DNA from: Candidatus Sumerlaea chitinivorans
GTDB taxonomy: Bacteria; Sumerlaeota; Sumerlaeia; Sumerlaeales; Sumerlaeaceae
Direction: 5' to 3'
Assembly (NCBI GenBank): GCA_003290465.1
Contig: CP030759.1
Span: 2,678,572-2,742,571, forward strand
DNA: 64,000 bases
The position numbers and the translations under genes were made by a program. The notes under the pieces are model-generated. The model worked only from the letters and a program-made list of their open reading frames with translations, ran no database searches and was not told where the DNA came from. Position 1 is the first letter of the stretch; every line of letters starts with the position of its first letter. Below are positions 44,207 to 54,038 of the stretch, piece after piece.

Positions 44207-46597
44207 ATGGCAACCAAGGCTCCTACAACACCCACAACGGATGACCGACAAAAAAGCACGAAAGCACCCTCGCGAACTCAAGTGGTGGGTCATTCTGTGC
44301 CAAAGGTCGACGGACTTGCGTTGGCCACTGGCCGAGCCCAATTCACCGCGGATGAAATCCCAAAGGGCACCCTCATCGGCATGCTCCTCCTATCGCCCCA
44401 TGCGCATGCCCGAATTCGTTCCATTGACACCTCAGCGGCCGAGGCCTTGCCTGGCGTCCATTGCATTCTGCACCACGGGAATGTCCCGCGCATTGCGCAT
44501 ACGACAGCCGGCCAAGGCTATCCCGAGCCCTCACCCTACGACACCTTCATGTTCGACAACAAAGTTCGCTTTGTCGGGGACCGAGTGGCGGCTGTGGCAG
44601 CCGAGACCCGCGAAATTGCGCTCAAAGCGCTGAGTCTAATTAAGGTCGAATACGAAATTCTCCCCGCGGTGCTGGACCCGGAGCAGGCGCTTGCGCCGGA
44701 TGCGCCGATCATTCATGATGAGCCGGACATTTCGAGCTTCCTGCCTTTTGATCCGAAGCGCAACCTTGCTGCATGGGCAGAAGCGACGGTGGGCGACGTC
44801 GAAAAAGGATTGGCGGAAGCGGACGTCGTGGTGGGCGGAGAATTTGAAACCCACTATTATGCTCACGCGCCGATCGAACCTCACGTTACGTTGACGTACC
44901 TTGATCCGAACGGCCGAATCGTCATCCGCACGTCCACCCAAGTGCCGTTCCACTGCCGGCGAATTGTCGCGCAAACCCTCGGCATTCCGGTCCGCCAAAT
45001 TCGTGTGATCAAGCCGCGTCTTGGCGGAGGGTTTGGTGGCAAGCAAGAGATCCTGCTCGAGGACGTCTGCGCGATGATGACGTTGCGCACCGGCCGCCCC
45101 GTTTTCATGGAGCTGAACCGCGCGCAAGAATTTACCAGCTCCCGAACCCGCCATCCAATGCGCATGTGGGTGAAGATGGGAGTGAAGAAAAACGGCGACA
45201 TTACCGCCATTGATTTCCGCGGCATCCTAAACACGGGAGCGTACGGTTCGCACGCGCTAACGGTGCTGACGAATGTCGGCAGCAAATGCCTTGGGCTACT
45301 GCATTGCCCGAACATTCGGTTCGACGGGAAATCCGTCTACACGAATCTCCCGGTTGCCGGAGCCTACCGTGGCTATGGTGCGACTCAGGGCATGATGGCG
45401 CTCGGGCAGCTCATTGACGAAGCCGCGTGCGCAATTGGAATGGATCCCGTGGATTTCTGCCTGCGGAACCACATCCGTGCCGGCGAGACCTCCCCGATTT
45501 TCAAGGCTCTCGGCGAGGGGCGAGAAGGTGTGGATATGACGATTGCCTCATGTGGTCTTGCCGAATGCATTCGTCGCGGAGCGAAGGCGTTTGGCTGGAA
45601 AGAACGCCGAGGAAAAGGCCGCAATCTCCCCGGCCCCATCAAGCGTGGCGCTGGCATGGTAATTCTCATGCAAGGCTCTTCGATTCCTGAAATTGATATG
45701 GCCGCGGCGATCGTGAAGCTCAATGATGACGGCTCCGTGAATCTTTATAGCGGCGCGACAGATCTGGGGACTGGGGCAGATACCGTCCTTTCCCAAATCG
45801 TTGCCGAGACGCTCCATATCCCGGTGAGCGATGTCATCTTGACAGTGGCGGACACAGACAACTCTCCCTTCGACACGGGAGCCTATGCCTCCAGCACTAC
45901 CTACCTGAGTGGTGAGGCTGCACGGCGAGCCGCCCAAAACCTGCTCGAGGAAATGCGTCGAGTGGCTGCCGAGGCGCTCAGTGCTGAGCCCGACGAACTC
46001 TCGCTTGGCGAAAAGTGCTTCTACGTCAAGGGAAGTGCCCGGAAGAAGATTTCCTTTGAGGCGATCGCACGCCGTGCACTGTACGCCAAGAATCAGCAGC
46101 AGCTTGTGGGACATGCCTCCGCGATCTCTCACGTGTCGCCTCCGCCTTTCGCGGCCCACTTCTGCGAAGTCGAAGTGGACACCGAGACTGGGCAAGTTCG
46201 CGTGACGCGTTACGTGGCCGCGGTGGACTGCGGTGTCGCGATCAACCCCAAACTTGCAGAGGGCCAGACCGAAGGCGCCATTCTCAATTCCATCGGTGCT
46301 GCGCTCACGGAAGAGTACATGTTCAACTCCGAGGGCCGGATGCTCAATCCGACCTTCAACTACTACAAGCTGCTCACGGCTTCCGACGCTCCCAAGATTG
46401 AAACCATCCTTGTCGAAACGCACGAGCCCACGGGGCCCTACGGCGCCAAGAGCGTAAGCGAAATCAATACGAATGGACCTCTTCCCGCGATTGCGAACGC
46501 GATCTACGACGCGGTGGGCGTGCGCTTGCGGAAGTCACCGTACACCCCAGAGCGCGTCCTTGAGGCACTTGAGGAGGCAAAACGCGCTAAAGACTAA
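44207..46597 (+). CDS. Molybdopterin-binding large subunit of second molybdenum hydroxylase
   Basis: The catalytic subunit, 796 residues from ATG 44207; a TTG at 44147 is in frame but adds a non-family leader. PRLGGGFGGKQE, AYRGYGATQG and the C-terminal GAKSVSEIN with the catalytic Glu are all present. The loop GAYRGYG lacks the CSFR/CAYR-type Cys of carbon monoxide dehydrogenases, so CO oxidation is unlikely; aldehydes or N-heterocycles are more plausible substrates. It is followed directly by hypA. Confidence 0.92.
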   Translation: MATKAPTTPTTDDRQKSTKAPSRTQVVGHSVPKVDGLALATGRAQFTADEIPKGTLIGMLLLSPHAHARIRSIDTSAAEALPGVHCILHHGNVPRIAHTTAGQGYPEPSPYDTFMFDNKVRFVGDRVAAVAAETREIALKALSLIKVEYEILPAVLDPEQALAPDAPIIHDEPDISSFLPFDPKRNLAAWAEATVGDVEKGLAEADVVVGGEFETHYYAHAPIEPHVTLTYLDPNGRIVIRTSTQVPFHCRRIVAQTLGIPVRQIRVIKPRLGGGFGGKQEILLEDVCAMMTLRTGRPVFMELNRAQEFTSSRTRHPMRMWVKMGVKKNGDITAIDFRGILNTGAYGSHALTVLTNVGSKCLGLLHCPNIRFDGKSVYTNLPVAGAYRGYGATQGMMALGQLIDEAACAIGMDPVDFCLRNHIRAGETSPIFKALGEGREGVDMTIASCGLAECIRRGAKAFGWKERRGKGRNLPGPIKRGAGMVILMQGSSIPEIDMAAAIVKLNDDGSVNLYSGATDLGTGADTVLSQIVAETLHIPVSDVILTVADTDNSPFDTGAYASSTTYLSGEAARRAAQNLLEEMRRVAAEALSAEPDELSLGEKCFYVKGSARKKISFEAIARRALYAKNQQQLVGHASAISHVSPPPFAAHFCEVEVDTETGQVRVTRYVAAVDCGVAINPKLAEGQTEGAILNSIGAALTEEYMFNSEGRMLNPTFNYYKLLTASDAPKIETILVETHEPTGPYGAKSVSEINTNGPLPAIANAIYDAVGVRLRKSPYTPERVLEALEEAKRAKD

Positions 46598-46671
46598 TGC
46601 CAGTCGGTGCCTCCGAGCGCATCGCGGCGCATGAGCACCATGCTTTCACTGATCAGAGGAGACGCAACGCC

Positions 46672-47028
46672 GTGCATGAGTTCTCGGTCGTGAAATCGCT
46701 CGTCGAGCGCGTATGCGATGAGCTTTCTAAACAAGGGTACGCGCGTGCGTGCGCCGTTCGGGTCCGGCGCTCAAGCGCTTTTTCGGAGCAGGCTTTGCGC
46801 GAGGCGTTCCGGGCTTTGACACGGGGAACGCCTCTTCAGGACGCCGAACTTCTTGTGGAAACCACTGAGCATCTTGCTCGGTGCTCCTGTGGTGCAGAAC
46901 ATGTTGTCCACAGCGACGACCTCGTGGGTCACATGTTCGTATGTCCGGCTTGTGGCGCGGTGATGGAGATCGACGAACATGGCGACCTTTGGCTTCTCGA
47001 AGTTGAGGTCGAAGAGCCAGGATCCTGA
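46672..47028 (+). CDS. hypA: HypA/HybF-type nickel metallochaperone
   Basis: HypA delivers nickel to [NiFe] hydrogenase, and in some bacteria to urease. GTG 46672 gives the obligatory Met-His-Glu N-terminus whose His2 and main chain bind nickel; AGAGGAG is 10 nt upstream. The structural zinc site is formed by Cys71, Cys73, Cys91 and Cys94, with a C-x-C first pair where C-x-x-C is usual. The 118-residue length is normal. The longer frame from 46597 overlaps the preceding gene and is not needed. No hydrogenase or other hyp gene is in the window, so its position after a molybdenum hydroxylase is notable. Confidence 0.85.
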   Translation: MHEFSVVKSLVERVCDELSKQGYARACAVRVRRSSAFSEQALREAFRALTRGTPLQDAELLVETTEHLARCSCGAEHVVHSDDLVGHMFVCPACGAVMEIDEHGDLWLLEVEVEEPGS

Positions 47029-47338
47029 GAGGCGCCCCACGCGTCTCTGCCAGTTGTTGAGCACCGTCCAATCGATTCACACGACGAAGGTACGCCCATG
47101 CTGAGAGATCAATGCGACAGGCGCGGGAGTGCCAAAACTACTTACCGTGGTCGAGCGGAGCGCGCTGGAGATAAAACATGCCAGCCCCCCGTAAGCATCA
47201 TTTCGAACGGGCCGCTGAGGAATGCCCTTCGGTTCCTGAGCCCATCTTCGAGACTTCGTGCCCAAGAAGGAACGTCGCAAAGCGTCGAACCGTCACTCGC
47301 ACTTGAATAAGCGACTTTTGCTACCACAAGTAAGAGTC
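47029..47338. other. Intergenic region between hypA and aroB
   Basis: No gene, RNA gene or terminator-like hairpin is evident. The aroB frame is open back to 47258, but that part lacks family character. Confidence 0.35.
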
Positions 47339-48484
47339 ATGGCCACCCACGAACCAACACAAGCAGACAGTTCACGCTCCCGAGTGCGTGTTGAGCTCGG
47401 TGAGCGCAGTTACGACATTCGCTTCTACCACGACGAGCCCGATGCATTAGCCTGCGACCTTGCCCCGTATTGCCCAGAGCGCGCTCTGATCGTCTCGAAC
47501 CCAACGATATGGAATCTGCATGGTGAGGCATTAGCGAGTGCGCTGACGCGCGCCGGCGTGGAATTCATCGTGGAGCTCATTGGCGATGGTGAGGAATTCA
47601 AGACACTCGCCACAGCATCCACGCTTTACGATCGCCTCATCCGCGAATGTTTTACCCGCCGCGCGTGCGTCATTGCATTTGGTGGGGGAGTCGTCGGAGA
47701 TCTCGCTGGATTTGTCGCCGCGACATTCATGCGTGGAGTGACATTCATTCAGGTGCCCACGACTCTCATCGCCATGGTGGATAGCGCTGTCGGCGGTAAG
47801 ACGGGCGTGGATCATCCGTTAGGCAAGAATCTCATCGGTGCGTTTTATCAGCCGCGGCTGGTTGCGGTGGATCTCGCCTATCTGCGCACGTTGGATGACC
47901 ACAATTTCCGCGGTGGGCTTGCCGAAGTCATCAAGTACGGGATGATCGCAGACGCCGAGTTTTTCGCATGGCTCGAGGGGGCCATCGGTGCCGCTCTTGC
48001 GCATGATCCGGCTGTGCTTGAACGCATCGTAAAGCGCTCTTGCGAAATCAAATCCCAAGTCGTTGGCGCGGATGAGCGCGAGAGTGGTCTGCGGGCCATT
48101 CTCAACTACGGTCACACCTTTGGCCACGCCATTGAAAGTCTGGGCCAATACCGCGGCCTTGGCGACCAACCGGTTGCTCAGTTTCATGGTCAGGCTGTAG
48201 CCATTGGAATGAATGCTGCAGCGGACCTCGCCGTGCGCATGGGCCTGCTGACAGATCAAGAGCGAGAACGCCAGCGAGCCCTAATTGAGGCCGCGGGACT
48301 CCCCACCCGGCTGCCTGAACCGCTACGTGCCGACGACCTCATTGCTCGCATGTACGGCGATAAGAAGGTCGCGGGCGGCAAACTGCGATTCGTCCTTCCG
48401 CATGCGATCGGACATGTGGAGCTCCATAGCGACGTCCCGGAAACGCAACTGCGCCAAGCTCTGGGGGCGATTGGTGCCGTGTGA
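47339..48484 (+). CDS. aroB: 3-dehydroquinate synthase
   Basis: AroB performs the second step of the shikimate pathway, cyclising DAHP to 3-dehydroquinate with NAD and a metal. NAD-binding GGGVVGDLAGFVAATFMRG and the DSAVGGKTGVDHPLGKN phosphate/metal region are intact, as are the metal ligands in GLAEVIKYG (Glu), NYGHTFGHAIE (His) and FHGQAVAIGM (His). The 381-residue length is normal. Convergent with bioF, leaving only 32 nt between the stops. Confidence 0.96.
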   Translation: MATHEPTQADSSRSRVRVELGERSYDIRFYHDEPDALACDLAPYCPERALIVSNPTIWNLHGEALASALTRAGVEFIVELIGDGEEFKTLATASTLYDRLIRECFTRRACVIAFGGGVVGDLAGFVAATFMRGVTFIQVPTTLIAMVDSAVGGKTGVDHPLGKNLIGAFYQPRLVAVDLAYLRTLDDHNFRGGLAEVIKYGMIADAEFFAWLEGAIGAALAHDPAVLERIVKRSCEIKSQVVGADERESGLRAILNYGHTFGHAIESLGQYRGLGDQPVAQFHGQAVAIGMNAAADLAVRMGLLTDQERERQRALIEAAGLPTRLPEPLRADDLIARMYGDKKVAGGKLRFVLPHAIGHVELHSDVPETQLRQALGAIGAV

Positions 48485-48516
48485 AGTCTGAACCCTTCAG
48501 TTGCCCGCAACAGCTC

Positions 48517-49776
48517 TCACTCGTCCCCAAGCCGAGAAAGTTGGGGCGCGAGGTTGGTAGCGATTGCCTGCGCTAACCCTTCCACGGCTTCGCGTGGGTG
48601 ACTGCACATCAAGGTGATTCGCAAGCGACTCGTGCCCAGAGGCACTGTTGGGGGGCGGATCCCTACCACAAGATAGTTCTGTGCTTCCAATGTTGCGGCG
48701 AGCTCAAGCGTTCGTGCAGCTTCGCCAACGACCAGTGGCACGATCGCAGCGGGGCTCTCGGGAATTGCGAAACCCTGCATCCGTAGGAGCCGACGCAGGA
48801 GCGCACTGAGCTCGCGCAAGGTCGCAACGCGTTCTGGCTCTTGCTCTAAGACTTCCAATGCGCCCAATGCTGCTCCCACGCACGGTGGCGCGAGAGCTGT
48901 ATCGAAAATAAAGGCACGTGCACGGTTCACGAGAAACTCCCGCAACTTGCTCGGGCCTGCCACGAATCCCCCCTGCGTGCCAAACGCCTTGCTCAGCGTA
49001 CCCACTTGAACAAGGTTGGGGGCCCCACTGAGGCCAAGCCATTGAACCACGCCCGCTCCGTTTGGGCCCACAACCCCCGTGCCGTGCGCATCGTCTACGA
49101 CAAGCAGAGCTCCCCACCGCTCACAGATCTCTTGAAGCTCTGTGAGCGGTGCCACGTCGCCGTCCATGGAGAAAACGCCTTCTGTCACCACCACGGCGCT
49201 GGGTTTCTGACGAGCCACGCTGTTGCCCACAACGCGCTTGAGATGACGCTCCAACGCTTCGACATCGTTGTGTGGGAAAGTGCGCCATGGTGCCCGACTG
49301 AGCATAACCGCGTCCACGACGCTCGCATGCGCCAACCGATCAAAAAAGATCGGTACTCGCGAGCCATCAGCGCGCCACGACAACGCCCCAATAACCCCCA
49401 AATTTGCTAAATAACCGGAGGAAAACACGAGCGCAGCTTCCGTGCCCTTGAAAGTAGCAAGACGCGCTTCGAGCGTCTCGTGAAGATCCAGCGAGCCGGT
49501 GATCAGACGCGAGCCGCCTGCCCCGGCGCCATAGCGTTCCAACGCTTCGCGAGCCCGAGTCACTACCGTAGGGTGGGTGGCGAGGTCTAAATAATTGTTT
49601 GAGGAAAAATTCCAAAGCACGCGCCCCCCCCGCTGAATGCGATTGCCCACGGCCAGCCCCGACGGCCACAAGCTGCGTTTTAGGTTGTGCGCCGATATCG
49701 CCTCAAGCTGCTGTGTGGCATCCACCCACCATTCGTTGACTGCATGCGAACTCTGCTCGCCCTTTTTTCCGTTCAT
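48517..49776 (-). CDS. bioF: 8-amino-7-oxononanoate synthase-like PLP enzyme
   Basis: An alpha-oxoamine synthase of 419 residues. BioF condenses pimeloyl-ACP/CoA with alanine in biotin synthesis. FSSNNYLDLATHP, RLITGSLDLHETLE, VDDAHGTGVVG and the PLP lysine in VGTLSKAFGTQGG are all present. Closely related KBL (glycine C-acetyltransferase) and serine palmitoyltransferase enzymes share these motifs. The GS-L/biotin-type sequence and genome context without a threonine dehydrogenase favour BioF, but no other bio gene is nearby. Confidence 0.85.
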   Translation of the reverse strand: MNGKKGEQSSHAVNEWWVDATQQLEAISAHNLKRSLWPSGLAVGNRIQRGGRVLWNFSSNNYLDLATHPTVVTRAREALERYGAGAGGSRLITGSLDLHETLEARLATFKGTEAALVFSSGYLANLGVIGALSWRADGSRVPIFFDRLAHASVVDAVMLSRAPWRTFPHNDVEALERHLKRVVGNSVARQKPSAVVVTEGVFSMDGDVAPLTELQEICERWGALLVVDDAHGTGVVGPNGAGVVQWLGLSGAPNLVQVGTLSKAFGTQGGFVAGPSKLREFLVNRARAFIFDTALAPPCVGAALGALEVLEQEPERVATLRELSALLRRLLRMQGFAIPESPAAIVPLVVGEAARTLELAATLEAQNYLVVGIRPPTVPLGTSRLRITLMCSHPREAVEGLAQAIATNLAPQLSRLGDE

Positions 49777-50170
49777 GTCTAAGTCAGCTCGTCACCGCGA
49801 ATTGCTTGGAGGTTGGATCCTGCTCCACTCGAGCCACACACTCGAAAGATGGCTTACGCTTGCTCCGCGCAACGAGAACAAGCGAGTGGACGCCCCTTAT
49901 GGCCCCACCCACGCCCTGTCGTGAGCGTCCAGCTTCCCCGTCAGAGTAAGCTTCCGCGCTCGAAGCACACATGGCAGCTGTTGCCAGACTTCTTGAGTGA
50001 CCACAATCTTTGCTTTGCAACTCCATACTACGAGACTCAATCCCTAAGTCTTTTTTCCGACCTCGAAGCTCTAAGCCCGACTTCGAACCCGAGAGAGAGC
50101 CATCACTCAGCTCGATACCGTGAAGCAAAGGCTTGCCTTTCTACCGTATGTACCAGAAAAGCCACTCGAT
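49777..50170. other. Divergent intergenic region between bioF and truA
   Basis: This region must contain promoters for both genes. I see no coding region, repeat or RNA gene. A tRNA-like T-loop string near 50091-50098 has no supporting stems. Confidence 0.35.
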
Positions 50171-50980
50171 ATGATCGGGCGTACAGAAAAGCGAGTCATC
50201 CGCATGACGCTGGAGTACGACGGCACCCGCTACGTCGGCTGGCAGCGACAGAAAAACGGCGTTTCTGTTCAGGAAAAAGTCGAGGAAGCGCTGAGCCGCC
50301 ATCTTGGCGAACGCATCCGCGTCACTGCGGCCGGGCGCACCGATTCCGGCGTCCATGCGCTTGGGCAGGTGATTAGCTTTTCGACGCGCACGCGACTGTC
50401 GCCGCACGCGATTGCTCGGGGGGCGTTACCCTACTTGCCGAGGGATATCGCAATCCTGAATGCGGCGGAAGCCTCGCCTGACTTCAATGCGCGGCGCCAT
50501 GCACGGCTCCGCTGGTATCGTTATTTTATTTTGAACCGCTCGATCGCCCCAGCAGTTGGCGCCGCGTATCTCACGCATGTTCCCTATCGGCTGGATTTGC
50601 AGCGCATGGAGGCGGTTGCGGAAATTGTCGCAGGTCACCACGACTTTCGCGCCTTTCGCGCAAAGACCTGCACCGCGGTGCGCACCCACCTCACCCTTCA
50701 CAAGCCTGAAATCACCCTCCTGCCGGATGGCGTCCTCATGCTCGATTTCCGATGCCAGTCCTTTCTTCAGAACATGGTGCGGATTCTGGCGGGCGTGATG
50801 GTGAACTGCGCCCGAGGCAAGATGTCGCTCGACGCCGTTCGCGCAATGCTCGCCACAGGTGAGCGGCCCAATGAAGCGGTCACACTGCCACCCAACGGAC
50901 TTTTTCTGTATCGTGTGCTTTACCCGGGCGATCCCGAGCTGGAAGCCTTGCTCCGACACGCACCCGGCGCGAGATCGTAA
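50171..50980 (+). CDS. truA: tRNA pseudouridine(38-40) synthase
   Basis: TruA converts uridines 38-40 in the anticodon arm to pseudouridine. The N-terminal MTLEYDGTRYVGWQRQ and the catalytic-Asp motif AAGRTDSGVHALGQV are diagnostic; the C-terminal FLQNMVRILAGVMV completes the fold. ATG 50171 gives 269 residues. An in-frame ATG at 50120 is less likely and one at 50204 would remove part of the first strand region. Confidence 0.95.
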   Translation: MIGRTEKRVIRMTLEYDGTRYVGWQRQKNGVSVQEKVEEALSRHLGERIRVTAAGRTDSGVHALGQVISFSTRTRLSPHAIARGALPYLPRDIAILNAAEASPDFNARRHARLRWYRYFILNRSIAPAVGAAYLTHVPYRLDLQRMEAVAEIVAGHHDFRAFRAKTCTAVRTHLTLHKPEITLLPDGVLMLDFRCQSFLQNMVRILAGVMVNCARGKMSLDAVRAMLATGERPNEAVTLPPNGLFLYRVLYPGDPELEALLRHAPGARS

Positions 50981-51216
50981 GTAGCGTTGCCGATGTCAGC
51001 CGGGTCTCCGCAGCGCGGCCCCAAACACACGCAACATTTTTTGCAGCGCAATCTTTGGTAACGCCATCTTACCTCAGCGTCCTATGTGCACCCTGACCGG
51101 TTGCGTGTTGATGTCGAACGCTTGTGCCAAGAGACGTCTGGCTCGCCGACTCGTGCGCACCGAACTGGAGGGTTCACGTCTGGAGTTTACACGCGAGGCA
51201 GCACCCAGTCCCATGC

Positions 51217-52164
51217 TCATGGCACGATGCGTGTGCCTGTTTTTCCGTCCAGCGCCTCGGTAAATTTTTCTGGGGAGGTGATGATGACCGTATCGCCACC
51301 GTTGCGCAGGAATTGGATGGCCGCCCGAATTTTGGGACCCATGCTTCCCGCGGGAAACTGACCCTCCTCGAGATAGCGCTCGGCTTCGGCCACGGTCATG
51401 GAATCGAGCAGTCGCATCGTCGGTTTGCGAAAATCCACCGCCACTTTCTCGACGCCCGTCAGGATCACCAGCACCCCGATGCCGAGATTTGCTGCCAAGA
51501 GCGCACTGGCAAGGTCCTTGTCAATGACCGCCTCGACGCCGTGCAGAAGTCCTCGTTCGTCGCGAATGACGGGGATTCCGCCGCCGCCGGCTGCGATGAC
51601 AATGAAGTTCTTTTCCAGAAGAGCCCGCACGGCTTCGAGTTCGACGATTTCCTTCGGTTCGGGAGAGGGCACCACCCTTCGCCAGCCGCGCCCTGCGTCC
51701 TCGCGCATGCGCCAGCCTCGTTCCTCCATCATCCGCTTGGCTTCCTCTTCGCTGTAGAAGCGGCCAATGGGCTTGGTGGGCTGCTGCCATGCGGGGTCAT
51801 TTCGGTCCACGACGACCTGCGTCAGCACACACACCACGCGCTCCGGCATTCCCTTTTCATGGAGAATGTTGTAGAGCACCTGCTGGAACATATAGCCCAT
51901 GCCCCCCTCGGAGTCGGAAACGCATGTGTCGAGCGGGAGCGGATAGACGTACGACGAAGCAAGCTCGCTGCGTAGCACGATATTGCCCACCTGAGGCCCA
52001 TTTCCATGAGTGAGCACGACGCGCTCGTACCGCCCTTCGATGGCTCGAACCAGTTCGCGCATGGTCTCTTCTGTGTGGCGGAACTGTTGTTCGATCGTCC
52101 CCTCTTCCCCTTCGCGGGTGATCGCGTTTCCTCCCAGCGCAATGAGCACCGCCGATTTCCGCAT
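51217..52164 (-). CDS. arcC: Carbamate kinase
   Basis: Carbamate kinase converts carbamoyl phosphate and ADP to ATP, CO2 and ammonia. It begins at MRKSAVLIALGGNA (ATG 52164, AAGGGA about 10 nt upstream) and shows LTHGNGPQVGN, QQVLYNILHEKG, AAGGGGIPVI and the C-terminal GSMGPKIRAAIQFL. The 315-residue length is normal. No arginine deiminase or ornithine carbamoyltransferase is nearby. The window's FdrA/DUF1116/DUF2877 cluster would be a natural source of carbamoyl phosphate, although 15 kb away and on the other strand. Confidence 0.95.
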   Translation of the reverse strand: MRKSAVLIALGGNAITREGEEGTIEQQFRHTEETMRELVRAIEGRYERVVLTHGNGPQVGNIVLRSELASSYVYPLPLDTCVSDSEGGMGYMFQQVLYNILHEKGMPERVVCVLTQVVVDRNDPAWQQPTKPIGRFYSEEEAKRMMEERGWRMREDAGRGWRRVVPSPEPKEIVELEAVRALLEKNFIVIAAGGGGIPVIRDERGLLHGVEAVIDKDLASALLAANLGIGVLVILTGVEKVAVDFRKPTMRLLDSMTVAEAERYLEEGQFPAGSMGPKIRAAIQFLRNGGDTVIITSPEKFTEALDGKTGTRIVP

Positions 52165-52502
52165 ACGTTGTTTCCCTTGGCGAAAAATGATTGTCGGCTT
52201 GGGATGGCTCGAACGCTTTCCCTCTGGCCGAAACACAATATTTCGGGATGCAAACCACCAGAATTGCAACAAAGAAAGCACCGTGGCCTGTTTAGAAACG
52301 GCAACTTCCCACGGGGTTCTATTGCTGAAGAGGTACTGGGTGGCAGAGATGGGCAGGTGCGCCACGTGAGTGAGCTATGCCAGAACGAAGATCGAAGATC
52401 AGCCGCGCAGCAAAGAGCAAACGACCGAAGTTATTGGGCCCAGGATGGGAATGGGGTGCTGAGCCGGACGGATTCGGTCCCGCTGGACCATCTTCTCCGA
52501 AT
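52165..52502. other. Region between guaA 3' end and arcC start
   Basis: No gene is seen in these 338 nt. Just past the guaA stop, GGTCC-CGCT-GGACC (52476-52489) is nested within GATTCGG...CCGAATC (52471-52503). This could fold on the minus strand, but it lacks a T run and is a weak terminator candidate. The arcC promoter presumably lies at the left side. Confidence 0.35.
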
Positions 52503-54038
52503 CTACTCCCATTCAATCGTGCTCGGTGGTTTTGAGCTGATGTCGTAAACCACCCGGTTCACGCCCTCCACCTCATTGATGATTCGCGAGGCGATGCGCC
52601 CCAAGAGCGGATAGGGGAGTTTGGCGAAATCGGCCGTCATGCCATCGACGCTTTCCACCGCTCGCAATGCAACCACATTGGCGTAGGTGCGCATGTCGCC
52701 CATGACTCCAACCGCCTTCACGGGGAGCAGGACCGCAAAGCTTTGCCAGATCCGATGGTAGAGGCCGCTTGCTTTGATCTCATCGAGCACAATTTTGTCC
52801 GCGTGCCGGAGGATCTCCAACCGGTCCTCCGTCACCTCTCCCAAAATGCGGACTGCCAGACCGGGACCCGGGAAGGGCTGCCGCCAAAGCAACTCCTTGG
52901 GCAACCCCAACTGCTTGCCGAGTTCGCGCACCTCGTCCTTAAAAAGCTCGCGAAGCGGCTCCACGACGCGCCCCTCCCGCATCAGTTCCAGCACCTCGGC
53001 AACGCGGTTGTGGTGGGTTTTGATGGTCGCGCTCGGCCCCTTCACGCTCACGCTCTCGATGACGTCCGGGTAGAGCGTCCCTTGTGCGAGCAGATCGTGG
53101 CGGCGGAGTTTGCGGAAAAACACTGCGATGAACTCACGCCCAATGATGCGACGCTTTTGTTCGGGATCTGTGACGCCGCGCAGGGCTCGGAGGAAGCGCT
53201 TTCGGGCATCCACAAATTCGACTTCGATGCCTAAATAGCGGCGGAAATTTTCACGGACGGTCTCCGCTTCGTTCATGCGTAGGAGCCCATTGTCCACAAA
53301 CACCGGCACGAACCGGTCACCCACAGCCCGATGCAAGAGAGCGGCAAGGACGGTCGAATCCACACCACCGCTCACTGCAGCTACAATGCGTGCCCCGCGG
53401 GGCGCCGCGTCCAATCGCGCACGAATCTCTTCCTCGGCTTGCGCAATGTAGTTGCGCATTTTCCAATCGCGCTTAGCGCCGCAGATCTTCTCAGCAAAGT
53501 TGCGCAGGATTCGCATCCCGTCCTGAGTGTGGTGAACTTCGGGATGGAACTGCAGTCCCCAGAACGGACGCCTCCGGTGGCGCACCGCCGCCTGCCGACA
53601 TCCTTCCGTGCTCGCAAGCGTTTGCCACTCGCGCGGCAATCGCACCGCGGCATCGTTGTGGCTCATCCATACGACACTGCCCACTTTTACCCCATCGAAC
53701 AGTGGATTGGGTTCGATTGCCGTCAGGTGCGCGCGGCCGTATTCACTGTGGGTTTGCGGCTCCACTCGGCCGCCCAAAAGGTGCACCAGAAGCTGCATAC
53801 CGTAACAAATTCCAAGGATCGGGCACCCCAAATCCAACACGTCCGGCTCGACCGTCGGGGCATTCGGCTCGCGCACGGAAGCCGGCCCGCCGGAGAAGAC
53901 CAGCCCCACCGGATTCATCGCACGCAGTTCATTCGCGGAGATCGTGTGCGGTACGATCACAGCATGGACCTGCAAGGCCCTCAGTTTTCGGGCAATGAGC
54001 TGGGCGTATTGGGAACCAAAATCTAAAATGGCAATCAT
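52503..54038 (-). CDS. guaA: GMP synthase (glutamine-hydrolysing)
   Basis: GuaA aminates XMP to GMP. The class I glutaminase domain has the Cys in LGICYGMQLLVHLLGG and the His/Glu in LQFHPEVHHT. The ATP-pyrophosphatase domain has the P-loop SGGVDSTVLAALLHR, and the C-terminal dimerisation domain ends in RVVYDISSKPPSTIEWE. ATG 54038, with AGGA upstream, begins at the conserved MIAILDFGSQYAQLIAR; the frame is open to 54137 without family character. Together with the neighbouring guaB3 it forms a guanine-nucleotide pair on one strand. Confidence 0.97.
   Translation of the reverse strand: MIAILDFGSQYAQLIARKLRALQVHAVIVPHTISANELRAMNPVGLVFSGGPASVREPNAPTVEPDVLDLGCPILGICYGMQLLVHLLGGRVEPQTHSEYGRAHLTAIEPNPLFDGVKVGSVVWMSHNDAAVRLPREWQTLASTEGCRQAAVRHRRRPFWGLQFHPEVHHTQDGMRILRNFAEKICGAKRDWKMRNYIAQAEEEIRARLDAAPRGARIVAAVSGGVDSTVLAALLHRAVGDRFVPVFVDNGLLRMNEAETVRENFRRYLGIEVEFVDARKRFLRALRGVTDPEQKRRIIGREFIAVFFRKLRRHDLLAQGTLYPDVIESVSVKGPSATIKTHHNRVAEVLELMREGRVVEPLRELFKDEVRELGKQLGLPKELLWRQPFPGPGLAVRILGEVTEDRLEILRHADKIVLDEIKASGLYHRIWQSFAVLLPVKAVGVMGDMRTYANVVALRAVESVDGMTADFAKLPYPLLGRIASRIINEVEGVNRVVYDISSKPPSTIEWE

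Noticed and set aside
45548-46423. 291-residue open frame antisense to the second molybdenum subunit
   Set aside because: Shadow of a conserved coding region. No start signal or recognisable domain.
50085-50105. tRNA-like T-loop string (TTCGAACC)
   Set aside because: Flanking bases do not form a T stem, and no anticodon or acceptor stem can be drawn.
49813-50376. 187-residue plus-strand frame overlapping the start of truA
   Set aside because: Composition is not protein-like and it conflicts with the well-supported truA frame.
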